Positions 25,093 through 33,600 of a DNA stretch of 35,074 nucleotides are shown here, piece after piece. The translations under genes were made by a program, and so were the position numbers. The notes beneath the pieces were generated by a model. That model searched no databases, was not told the DNA's origin, and saw only the letters and a program-made list of their open reading frames with translations. Location: contig JAFZPH010000019.1 in assembly GCA_017550405.1 (NCBI GenBank), positions 1-35,074 on the forward strand, given 5' to 3'. The DNA is from Bacteroidales bacterium. GTDB lineage: Bacteria; Bacteroidota; Bacteroidia; Bacteroidales; P3. Each line of letters begins with the position of its first letter. Position 1 is the stretch's first letter.

Positions 25093-25293
25093 TCAATCGC
25101 CCTCCTCCAGTTGAAACAACTCCTCTACAGTCTTCCCAAACAACTTGGCCATTTTCAGCGCCAGCACAGTCGAGGGCACATACTTTCCTAATTCTATCGA
25201 ATTGACCGCCTGACGGGTTACCCCAATCTTTTCTGCCAACTCGCCCTGCGTGATATCCATCTCCGCACGGGCCACTTTCAATCTATTTTTCAT
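25093..25293 (-). CDS. XRE-family (Cro/CI-like) transcriptional regulator
   Basis: A compact DNA-binding protein of 66 residues that is essentially one helix-turn-helix domain. Helices 2 and 3 read TQGELAEKIGVTRQAVNSIE (about 15-34), and the LFGKTVEELFQLEEGD tail is typical of this small regulator group. It overlaps the end of the preceding membrane-protein gene by 11 bp (25283-25293), so translation is probably coupled. Such regulators are commonly encoded with a small multi-pass membrane protein, as here. Target promoters are unknown; autoregulation of the operon promoter at 25818-25847 is the simplest idea. Confidence 0.92.
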   Translation of the reverse strand: MKNRLKVARAEMDITQGELAEKIGVTRQAVNSIELGKYVPSTVLALKMAKLFGKTVEELFQLEEGD

Positions 25294-25777
25294 CTCTCAA
25301 AGAACGTTTATTGATAAACAACCTGATATAAAAGCAGATGATAAAGAAGTACAGGGTGGAGAACATATTGAACACCATCACAGAAACAAACGACAATCCC
25401 CACACAAACACGATGGCCGCCACCAACAGCAGGCAGTTGAAGTACAGCGACAAGATAAGCGACTCGTAGCGTAGATGCTCGATAAATTCATCCTCGCTCT
25501 TGTTGCGCGAGAATCCTATAAACACACCTCCCACAACAAACAAAACCCAGATAAATGAATTCACCAAATCGCTGTCTGCAGAAAACCCGCCGGTGAATGG
25601 GAAATTCTCAACACGAATCCGCTCCAACCCGAGCAACGCCCGAAAATCGTTCCAACTACTACACAACGTACCATCCGGAACAATGGAATAAACCAGAAGT
25701 AACACAACGGCAACGGCCAGAATCCACAGCCCTGCACATTTAAACCCATAGGGTAATAACAATTTTGAAGTTTTCAT
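25283..25777 (-). CDS. four-TM membrane protein paired with XRE regulator
   Basis: A 164-residue integral membrane protein with predicted helices at about 14-33, 71-91, 103-128 and 130-153, and a charged cytoplasmic tail ending KRSLRDEK. The first loop (about 34-68) is the only sizeable soluble part. No named domain is recognised. It is the first gene of the operon, with its promoter 41 bp upstream, and its last codons overlap the XRE regulator start. The pairing suggests a membrane protein that is controlled by, or controls, the regulator. The mechanism is not visible in the sequence. Confidence 0.8.
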   Translation of the reverse strand: MKTSKLLLPYGFKCAGLWILAVAVVLLLVYSIVPDGTLCSSWNDFRALLGLERIRVENFPFTGGFSADSDLVNSFIWVLFVVGGVFIGFSRNKSEDEFIEHLRYESLILSLYFNCLLLVAAIVFVWGLSFVSVMVFNMFSTLYFFIICFYIRLFINKRSLRDEK

Positions 25778-25817
25778 GACATTTTGAATTTAATGTTGTT
25801 TAATTGTTTTGACGCTG

Positions 25818-25847
25818 CAAAAGTACAGAAAACTTTCCATATAGCAA
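25818..25847 (-). promoter_or_regulatory. promoter of the membrane protein-XRE-lipoprotein operon
   Basis: On the minus strand TACTTTTGC (25825 down to 25817) fits TAnnTTTG, and TTG at 25847-25845 is 19 bp upstream. The start should be near 25811, about 35 nt before the ATG at 25777. Confidence 0.75.
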
Positions 25848-26156
25848 GTATAAATTGCATTTTGGTTTGTTTCCTTTACATAAATTCGCCGAATTTGTAT
25901 CGTACATTGTTGTTTCATAGTGCGATGAGGAGAAGGTTAAATAATGTTAATTAATTGTTGCCGCATCTACCCTACTCCACTGTTTCTTCGCTTTCTGGTC
26001 ATTACTTAGTCGTTTTTTCATCCCTCTTTGGTCGTAAGTTGCTTATCAATGTGCGATGTACTTGTTACAGGGATGTTCGCAGGGATGCAGGAAGTTGAAC
26101 AATAGAATGTGGGAAAAATAGATATGCCTACAGGGTTTTCCCCACAAAAAAAGTGT
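25848..26156. other. divergent intergenic region
   Basis: This AT-rich spacer lies between two divergent promoters (25818-25847 minus, 26157-26166 plus). No ORF of coding character, tRNA or strong hairpin was seen. It contains two loosely similar stretches (CTTTCTGGTCATTACTTAGTCG and CTCTTTGGTCGTAAG, about 25990-26040) of unknown meaning. Confidence 0.5.
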
Positions 26157-26166
26157 TATCTTTGCA
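26157..26166 (+). promoter_or_regulatory. promoter -7 element for the DUF922-like gene
   Basis: TATCTTTGCA is a perfect -7 match. The -33 region holds GGTTTTCC rather than TTTG. The implied start near 26171 gives a leader of about 37 nt before the ATG at 26208. Confidence 0.7.
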
Positions 26167-26207
26167 TTCAGAAACAAACTACTGCATCTATTAATAAACA
26201 TATTATA

Positions 26208-27350
26208 ATGAAAAGAATAGCGTATCTATTAGTTGTCTGTTGCCTGTTGCCGTCGATGGCGTTGGGGCAGAAAAACATTCGTTATTGGGAAAAGGGGCCG
26301 CTGACATGGAACGATTTCACGCAGGTGGACAAGAGCATCGGCTCCGAACATTCATATCTAGAATTCGGTCTCGATGTGGTCGACCGTAAGCAGGAAATCG
26401 GCGGGCTGCAGATTGCAGTGCGCACAGCCGTAGCCTTCTGCAACAAGGATATGTCGTGGGTGGATATCAACTATCGCACTCCTGAGCAGCTGCGTTACAA
26501 CCAGGTGCTGTTCAATCTCGTCGAGTTACACCGCCGCCGCCTTCAAGTGGCCGTGGACACTGGCCAAAGGGTGAATATGGACTATTATATGCGTCTGTTG
26601 ACATACGAGGTGGACAGTTTCAGCCGTGCGTGCAACTATGGCAACAACACCGACCGGGTGCTGTGGTGGGAGAACGAAATCCGCCAGCAGATGGATTCCA
26701 TCAACCCGTTGATGGTGGAGAAGCATCGCGAGGCCAACCTCGTGACGGGTTATCGTCCCGATGGATGCTTCGGCATGGCCATGGGTGGAGGAGCGAAGAT
26801 TTTCACAGGTCCGCTGCACAAATACTTTGCTCCGAGCGGAGGCTTTTACTTCGACGTGTTCGGTGGTGGCTGGCGGCATAATTTCAACTTCGGTATGTAT
26901 ATCGGTGGCGGGAGATGCATCCCCGATTCGATTGTCACAAAGCGACCCGAAAACAAACTCTATTTCGACGACCATATCACCACCCTCGACCTCCATATTG
27001 ACTATGGTGTCTCCGTTATTGACAATAGGAGGCTGACACTTACGCCCTTTGTGGGCTATGGCCTGCAAGGGGTGTATTACGACAGCAACACCGAGGTGTC
27101 CAACGGACCGTCGGAGGGATGCTGGCGTTTGGGGGTGGATGCGCAGTACGACTTTGCGCAAGCTTCTGCGTCGTCTCGCAACTCCGTCACGCTTTTCGGC
27201 ATGGCTGCACACGGCAAGGTGTATGTCTGTTTCGACCGTTTTCGCAGCATCGTCGACGAGCCACGCGGACTAACACTCAACTTCCAACTCGGACTCTCTT
27301 TCCGCTACCGGGACATGAAGGTGCTCCGCTCTGCGGTGGCTAAGAAATAG
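26208..27350 (+). CDS. DUF922-like domain plus barrel-like domain, lacking HExxH
   Basis: A secreted or outer-membrane protein of 380 residues. Signal peptide 1-20 (CCLLPSMALG, then QKN). The N-domain (about 24-180) has WEKGPLTWNDF and a SWV...YRTPEQLRYNQVLFNLVELHRRRLQ pattern. This aligns by eye with Bacteroidota DUF922 proteins, where the same place usually reads HEQxHFDixEL(Y/F)ARKL. Here YNQVLFN (97-103) replaces the zinc-binding HExxH. The C-half (about 190-375) has alternating Gly/aromatic strands (FNFGMYIGGGRC, LTPFVGYGLQGVYY, LTLNFQLGLSFRY) like a small OM barrel. The upstream frame to 26109 overlaps the promoter, so ATG 26208 is chosen. The next gene is a paralogue. Function unknown; the family link is from memory. 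Confidence 0.7.
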   Translation: MKRIAYLLVVCCLLPSMALGQKNIRYWEKGPLTWNDFTQVDKSIGSEHSYLEFGLDVVDRKQEIGGLQIAVRTAVAFCNKDMSWVDINYRTPEQLRYNQVLFNLVELHRRRLQVAVDTGQRVNMDYYMRLLTYEVDSFSRACNYGNNTDRVLWWENEIRQQMDSINPLMVEKHREANLVTGYRPDGCFGMAMGGGAKIFTGPLHKYFAPSGGFYFDVFGGGWRHNFNFGMYIGGGRCIPDSIVTKRPENKLYFDDHITTLDLHIDYGVSVIDNRRLTLTPFVGYGLQGVYYDSNTEVSNGPSEGCWRLGVDAQYDFAQASASSRNSVTLFGMAAHGKVYVCFDRFRSIVDEPRGLTLNFQLGLSFRYRDMKVLRSAVAKK

Positions 27351-27352
27351 GT

Positions 27353-27502
27353 TGAATGTGTTAGTCTTTGAATGTGTGAACGAGTTAATGTGTTAACGTG
27401 TTAGTCGATTTTGAATGTGTTAACGTGTAAATGTGTTATTGTGTTAGTCGATTTACGAAATAACGAATTAACGAGTTCAGAACGAATCAACGAATTCAAA
27501 TT
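27353..27502 (+). repeat. modular repeat tract between the DUF922-like paralogues
   Basis: Units of GAATGTGTTA and GTGTTAACGTGTTA alternate with two copies of TTAGTCGATT (27401-27410 and 27444-27453) and one TTAGTCTTTG (27361-27370). The tract ends in ACGAAATAACGAATTAACGAGTTCAG. It is oriented with the downstream gene. No separate promoter match was found between 27351 and 27526. Confidence 0.85.
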
Positions 27503-27526
27503 ATCCAACTTCCAACACCTTGTATT

Positions 27527-29176
27527 ATGAAAAGACTACTATTGTTGGCAACACTTATCTGCATGGCAGCTGTCACGAGCCATGCCCAGGACGACCTGCG
27601 TGTATGGGACAGGTGGCCGATTACATGGGACGATTTCAAGACGGTGGATTCCAGCGTAGGGCGCGAGCATTCATACCTTGAGTTTTTGCTCGACATAGAA
27701 GAGTCGCCCTTCGATGAAGAAGGCCGCTTGTTGATAGAACCCAATGTGGTAGCTGTTGCATTCATGGACAAGAGCCAGTCGTGGGTGGACAAAAACTACC
27801 GCAACTCGTACGAACTTATGTATAACCAGGTGTTGTTCGATATTGTAGGGCTATACCGTTGCAAATTGCAGCTGGCCATCGATACCAATGGCTACTCCGA
27901 TCTCGACTACCATATTCAACTGCTCTCACACGTAATTGATAGTTTTTGTTTTTCAACAGGCTATGGCAACGACATCGCCAACGTAATCGTGTGGAAGAAC
28001 CGAGTTGAGCATGCACTGGACTCCATCACCCCCATTTTGGCCGACAAGCACGGCAGCAAAAAACGCACCCGCGAGTATGTCGCCATGCGGGCTTGGGAGA
28101 AGGGGCTGCTGTCGTGGAGCAACTTCTCGAATGTGTCTGAGAGCATAGGTGACGAGCATTCCCATCTCACTTTCTCGCTTGATATTGAAGACCGTCGGAC
28201 AAGCATCGACGGAATCATGTGGCCGGTAAAAACTGCGGTGGCCAACATGTACAGGCAGTATTCGTGGGTGGACAAACGGTACCGTACCCCCGACCAACTG
28301 CACTACAACCAGGTGCTTTTCAACCTTGTGGAGTTGTACCGCCGACATTTGCAGGTAGTCATCGACACCCTTGACAAGTCGAAGCCGGACTCGATGCTGG
28401 CCAAAATCAGGGATGACTATATGCGAAGCCTCGTCTGGGAGGCCGGTCACTATTGCCGTTCCACACGCTTCGGCTATGACACAGCCGCCGTCAAGTGGTG
28501 GGAATATGACATCCGGATGAGGTTGGACTCCATCACCCCGCTGATGGTGGAGAAACATGCTCCCGCCTTTGTTCTGCCCGATTATACTCTCCCCTGGTTC
28601 ATAGGTATGAACACCGGAGGGGGGTTCAAGTACTTTGGTGGCGGCCTCCAACCCCTCTTCGCCCCCAGCGGCGGTGTGTATAGTGATTTAGAACTTGGCT
28701 ACAGCCGTCATATCCTTACGTTGGGGATATATATCGGCGGTGGCCGGTGCAAGCCTGACACCCTTTGGGCTGTGAAGGAAAAGAATACACTGTTGGGCAG
28801 CGACGACATCCTCACGATGGATCTTTCCGCCAACTATGGTTTTGCGGTGGTGGACAGTCGCAGCCTGCGCATCATGCCCTTTGTGGGCTACGGGATGCAG
28901 GGGGTCTTCTACTCCGATGCCGTCAACCAGACCAGTGGAGGCCCGATGGAAGGATGCTGGCGTGCAGGACTGGATGTGAAATATCATTTTAGCAACGAGA
29001 TTAATGCCTCGCGGAGTATATTGGAACAGTATGTCGGCTCGGTCGATGCTAAAGTCTACGTCTCGCGCGACAAGTTCAACAGCCTTGTCGGCTCCCCACG
29101 CGGGTATACCATCAACGTGGCGCTGGGCTTCTCGCTGCTCTATCGTGAAGGAAAGAGACGCACCCTGGTGGATTAA
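27527..29176 (+). CDS. paralogue with two DUF922-like domains and a barrel-like domain
   Basis: A 549-residue secreted protein with signal peptide 1-20 (ending SHAQ). It contains the N-domain of its neighbour twice in tandem: copy 1 at about 24-180 (WDRWPITWDDF, YNQVLFD at 99-105) and copy 2 at about 189-350 (WEKGLLSWSNF, YNQVLFN at 260-266). A C-terminal barrel-like region follows (about 355-545: GMNTGGGFKYFGGG, ILTLGIYIGGGRC, IMPFVGYGMQGVFY, INVALGFSLLYREG). Both N-copies lack the HExxH expected for an active DUF922-type protease. Copy 2 looks closer to the single-domain neighbour than to copy 1, suggesting that copy 1 is older or diverging faster. It is probably expressed with the preceding paralogue. 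Confidence 0.72.
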   Translation: MKRLLLLATLICMAAVTSHAQDDLRVWDRWPITWDDFKTVDSSVGREHSYLEFLLDIEESPFDEEGRLLIEPNVVAVAFMDKSQSWVDKNYRNSYELMYNQVLFDIVGLYRCKLQLAIDTNGYSDLDYHIQLLSHVIDSFCFSTGYGNDIANVIVWKNRVEHALDSITPILADKHGSKKRTREYVAMRAWEKGLLSWSNFSNVSESIGDEHSHLTFSLDIEDRRTSIDGIMWPVKTAVANMYRQYSWVDKRYRTPDQLHYNQVLFNLVELYRRHLQVVIDTLDKSKPDSMLAKIRDDYMRSLVWEAGHYCRSTRFGYDTAAVKWWEYDIRMRLDSITPLMVEKHAPAFVLPDYTLPWFIGMNTGGGFKYFGGGLQPLFAPSGGVYSDLELGYSRHILTLGIYIGGGRCKPDTLWAVKEKNTLLGSDDILTMDLSANYGFAVVDSRSLRIMPFVGYGMQGVFYSDAVNQTSGGPMEGCWRAGLDVKYHFSNEINASRSILEQYVGSVDAKVYVSRDKFNSLVGSPRGYTINVALGFSLLYREGKRRTLVD

Positions 29177-29430
29177 TTGAGAATGTGTGAATGTGTTAAC
29201 GTGTGAATGTGTTAATGTGTTAGTCGATTTACGAATTCAAAATAGAAGTTGCCTATATTTTTTGGCGGGATGAAAAAAAATATGTATCTTTGCAGATTGA
29301 AACAAATAAACGTTACTCGAATGTAGAATATTGAACACCAGCGGTTTTGAATGCGTGAATGCTTGAATGTGTGAATGTGTTAGTCGATTAACGAATTAAC
29401 GAGTTCAGAACACATTAACGCCTTGACGAA
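29177..29430 (+). repeat. two repeat tracts flanking the corA promoter
   Basis: GAATGTGTGAATGTGTTAAC units with TTAGTCGATT (29220-29229) lie upstream of the corA promoter. A second set with TTAGTCGATT (29380-29389), then AACGAATTAACGAG and TTCAGAACACATTAACG, lies in the corA leader. Both read toward corA. Confidence 0.85.
29261..29294 (+). promoter_or_regulatory. corA promoter
   Basis: TTTG (29261-29264), 20 bp, then TATCTTTGCA (29285-29294). The start near 29299 implies a leader of about 170 nt, part of which is repeat sequence. No recognisable Mg2+ riboswitch was seen in it. Confidence 0.75.
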
Positions 29431-29471
29431 TCCCCCCCTCTGCTGGCACAAAGAAAAGGAGGACCCAAAGC

Positions 29472-30401
29472 ATGGTAGAGACTATTGAATACCAGTCGTT
29501 GAAGTGGATGCACATCACCAATCCGAGTGAAGAAGAGTACCGCTTCCTGTTGGATGAATATCATTTCCACCCATTGGACATCGAGGACTGCCGCGGCAGC
29601 AACCAGCGTCCTAAAATCGACGAGTACGACGACTATTATTTCCTCATCCTTCATTTCCCCTATTTCGACAAGGGAAACAAGATTATCCGCATCCGCGAGG
29701 TGAAGATTTTCTGGGGCAAGGACTATATCATCACCATAGGCAAATCGCACTGGGTGGTGAAGAAGCTGTTTGAGGAGATGCAGGAGGACCTTAAGGACGA
29801 CGATGACGACGTGAAGGAGCAGCTGTCGTCGAGCGACCTGCTGTTGTACAACATACTGGACCGACTGATGCTGGAGACCTACACGTTGATTATGCGTGTG
29901 GGGTCGGAGGTGGATTTAATCAACTACGACATCTTCAACCGGCGTGCACGGAGCATCATCGAACTGATCTCTATCACCCGACGCAACATCATCCTGCTGA
30001 ACACCACGTTCAAACCACAGCTGCGAGTGCTGCACATGTTCGAGGGAGGCTCCATCAAGGGCTTTGTGGACCCCGAGGTGCTGGATATGGAAGACTACTG
30101 GGGCAATATTCTGGACCAGTACCAGAAGATGTTCGACTTGATTGAAGACTACGGCGAGTTGATTGAAGGCCTTTCCAAGACATTCGATTCGTTGCAGGCC
30201 AACCGTACCAACGAGATCATGAAGCTGCTGACCATCTTCTCCACCATCATGCTGCCGTTGACGGTTGTCACGGGTATGTTCGGAATGAATGTGGACTTCC
30301 CCTTCATCACCAGTGTGCAGGCGTTCTGGTGGATTGTCGGCGTGATGGCCGCCATCACCGGGGTGCTTATCTTCTTTTTCTTCTACCGAACGAAACAGTA
30401 G
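29472..30401 (+). CDS. corA: magnesium/cobalt transporter CorA
   Basis: A homopentameric inner-membrane divalent-cation channel, mainly for Mg2+. It has 309 residues, the usual length. The cytoplasmic funnel domain (1-250) begins with family-like WMHITNPSEEEYRFLLDEY and PKIDEYDDYYFLILHFP. Two C-terminal TM helices follow. The signature GMN at 271-273 (in TGMFGMNVDFPF) ends the first helix and forms the selectivity filter, and the protein closes with a basic tail (FFYRTKQ). The ATG at 29472 follows an AAGGAGGA-like stretch. It is a single gene with its own promoter and a long repeat-bearing leader. It has no functional link to the flanking secreted proteins that I can see. Confidence 0.96.
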   Translation: MVETIEYQSLKWMHITNPSEEEYRFLLDEYHFHPLDIEDCRGSNQRPKIDEYDDYYFLILHFPYFDKGNKIIRIREVKIFWGKDYIITIGKSHWVVKKLFEEMQEDLKDDDDDVKEQLSSSDLLLYNILDRLMLETYTLIMRVGSEVDLINYDIFNRRARSIIELISITRRNIILLNTTFKPQLRVLHMFEGGSIKGFVDPEVLDMEDYWGNILDQYQKMFDLIEDYGELIEGLSKTFDSLQANRTNEIMKLLTIFSTIMLPLTVVTGMFGMNVDFPFITSVQAFWWIVGVMAAITGVLIFFFFYRTKQ

Positions 30402-30404
30402 AAT

Positions 30405-30632
30405 AGAGATTGTGTGAATGTGTTAATGTGTTATTGTGTTAGTCTTTGAATGTGTTAGTCTTTGAATGTGTGAATGTGTTATTGTGTTAATGTGTTAGTC
30501 GATTTTGAATGTGTTATTGCGTTAATCTGTTAAATGTTGATATGTTGGATGTTGATATGATTCGAGCCGTATAAACCTATCAACGTATAAACATATCAAC
30601 AGTATTAACGAATTAACGAATTCAGAAATATT
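30405..30632 (+). repeat. longest modular repeat tract
   Basis: GTGTGAATGTGTTAATGTG units, two TTAGTCTTTG copies (30439-30448, 30455-30464), one TTAGTCGATT (30495-30504), GATATGTTGGATGTTGATATG units (about 30537-30558), a TATCAACGTATAAACATATC inverted partner (about 30578-30600), then AACGAATTAACGAATTCAG. Module order repeats that of the other tracts and points at the next gene. Confidence 0.85.
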
Positions 30633-30653
30633 AAAATCATAATTAAATTAGAT

Positions 30654-33600
30654 ATGAAAAGTTTTATTAGAATGGCAGTGGTGTGTGCTGCCCTGTTTAC
30701 CGCTTTCAATGTACATGCACAGACGGGATGCAACATTTCTATCCCTTACTCTACAGGTTTCGAGACAGATGTTTCTAACCAGGCACCCAACTGTTGGACC
30801 ACTCTCCTTGGAGAAGCGTATGCCTTCAATTTCTACCTTTATGCCCACGGGGGAAGTCAGATTCTGGCGTTGAACTACTCGACGGGTGAGGCACGGATAG
30901 CCACGCCGCGCATCCCATTGCCCTTGAACCAGGTGGGGGTGAACCTTTGGTATGTGGACTTGTCATGGACGCCGGGACTGATGAAGGTGGGATTTGTGAC
31001 CAGTCTGTCGGGGACCGTGCAATGGATTGACACCATTGCCACTTGCTACGACTACACTTACGTGCAGTTGGATTTCACCGACCAGAACATTGCCGACACG
31101 GGGTATCTAGTCTTTTCGTACGACAACACCTCGGGAGCAGGCACAGGCTTGATTGACGACTTTACCATCCTGCAGCTCAGCAGTTGCAGTCCGGTGGATA
31201 ATCTGCATGTGGCCGAGTTGAGCAACACCGAGGCCACAGTGGCCTGGAGCGAGAGCAGCAGCGATGCACTGGGCTATTGGTGCTATATTGCCGACACCGA
31301 CAGCCGTGCTGCCGCTTTCGACAGTGTGTACCTGCCCGCAGGCAGCAACAGCCACACCTTCTCCTCGCTTCAGGGCGACCGGCAATATTATGTCTGGGTG
31401 GTGAGTTTCTGCAGCAGCGAACCGGGCATGACTGCCACCTGTTCGTTTGTCACCTATCCCGAATGTGGAGCGGTGCAGAACCTCCGCTCCCGTTGCGGCT
31501 ACCGCCAGATGGCGCTGGACTGGGATGCTCCCGTGGGCGGTGAGGAGGCCACCGAATACCATGTGAGCTACCGCCCGGCATCCGACACCCATTGGACGAC
31601 CGCTGTCGCCAACGAGGATTGCTTCTTCCTGACAGACCTGGAGCCCGACACCCGCTATTTCTACCGTGTCAGTTCGGTGTGTACCGACAGTGTCAGCCTT
31701 GCCGTGGAGGGGTCGGCATACACCCTTGGCTGTTCGGCCATGGCGATCCCCCCAACGGGAGTCCACAGCAACCTCCCCGTGGCATACGGCAGCTACAACA
31801 GCTACTCGCAACAGATCTACCTGTCGAGCGAGATGACGGGTATCGACACCATCGTCGGACTCACATTCTTCCTCAGCGACAACTATATCCTCGACACCGC
31901 CTCGGTGGTGGTCTATCTTGCCAACACCTCAAAGAACCGTTTCAATTCCGGCAACGACTATGTGCCAGCGTCGGCATTGACCGAGGTCTTCGACGGAGTG
32001 GTGTTCAATAACGGCAGAGAGGTGAACATCCATTTCACAACGCCCTTTGTGCGAGTGGCCGACAGCAACCTGGTGGTGGCCATCGACAAGAGCATGGACG
32101 ACGATGCCACGGTATTGCCCTCCTTCGTGGTGGGCAGTGCCACGCTGCGTTCCATGTACAGCACAGGCATAGGCAATATCTCGCCCGCATCGCCAAGCTA
32201 CGGCACGCGGTTGAATTATGTCAATACCATCAGGTTCGGCACCCGGGGCTGCGTGCTGCCTGCGTGCGAGAGCCCCATGGTGTGCATCTCCTCGGTCGGC
32301 GACGACTATGTTGATGTGGTGTGGAATGCCGACACCGCGACGACGTACACCTGCGCTTACCGCCTGTCGGGGACCACTGCATGGACCGTTGCCGACAGCG
32401 CCGTGACGACAAACAGATTCCGCTTCCCCAATCTGGAAGTGGGACGCGATTATGAGTTTATGGTAAGCCGCCTTTGCAATGCCGACACGCTCGGCGACAG
32501 CATTGCGGTATCCCTCCCCTGCTTACCTGTGGGCGTTCCTTATGGCGAGACATTCGAAGGGTATATAGCCAACACCGTTTTCGCGCGCTCCTGCTGGTAC
32601 AGCGGAACGCTTTCCGTCAGTCATATCGTCAATTATCCCACCGTGACAACCCTTTCGGGCAGCAGCAACAAGGTCTGCCGGCTGAATGACAGCTATATCG
32701 TCCTTCCCAAGTTCAGCGTGCCTTTGAACCAACTGCAGGTGCGTTTCAATCTCCGTCAGACGTCGCAATATGATGTGCTTGTACTCGGACTGCTTGACAA
32801 TATCGACGACACCGTCACGCTGGCTACAGTCATTGACACCTTCGCCTTCGTGACGAGTTCAGCGGCGGTAGACACCACAGTGCTGTACATGTTGAACAAT
32901 CTTGAAGCCACAGAATGCCATCTGCTGATCATGGCGCAACCAGGCGGCGCAGACCAGTATATCGACAATATCTCCGTCGAGGTAATTCCCGATTGTGTGC
33001 CTGTGGAGCAGTGCGTTGTGAGCGGGGTGACTAGTACTTACGCTACTGTCGGCTGGACAGAGGTCTCGGGTGGTATCACCAGCCCCTCGGGGTATGTACT
33101 GGAGTACGGTCCCCGCTTCTTTGAACCCGGCAGCGGTATCAGCCAGACGGTATACAGCACGCCCTATATGTTGACGGGGTTGGAGCACAGCAGCGACTAT
33201 GACCTGTATGTCTACACCCTCTGCGACGGCGATACCTCCATCTCTTACGGCCCGGTACGTTTCAGCACGATGTGTAACACCGTCAGCGAACTGCCCTACC
33301 TGATGACTTTCGAGGGAATTCAGGACCAGGCCTACACCGACCAGTCGTTGCCCACATGCTGGTATGCCGAAGCCCTAGCGTCCAATGCCCTTGTCCCTGC
33401 CCTCTCTTACAGTGACGACACTTCTCTTTCTCCATCGGGACGCTATAACCTTCATTTCCGTGGACCCGGCATTGTGGCGTTGCCCCTGTTTGGCGAAGGT
33501 ATCAACGACTTGAAAGTCCATTTCCACCTCTATAGCGACTATCCCCACTCCTCCACCATCATTGTCGGAACCGTCGACAGCATTGCTCCCGGCTTTGGTT

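Noticed and set aside
29295..29471. Mg2+ riboswitch (M-box) before corA
   Set aside because: The leader is mostly repeat sequence, and no M-box-like set of helices could be recognised.
27353..30632. CRISPR array as an explanation of the repeats
   Set aside because: Units are short, variable and adjacent without unique spacers of constant length, and no cas genes are nearby.
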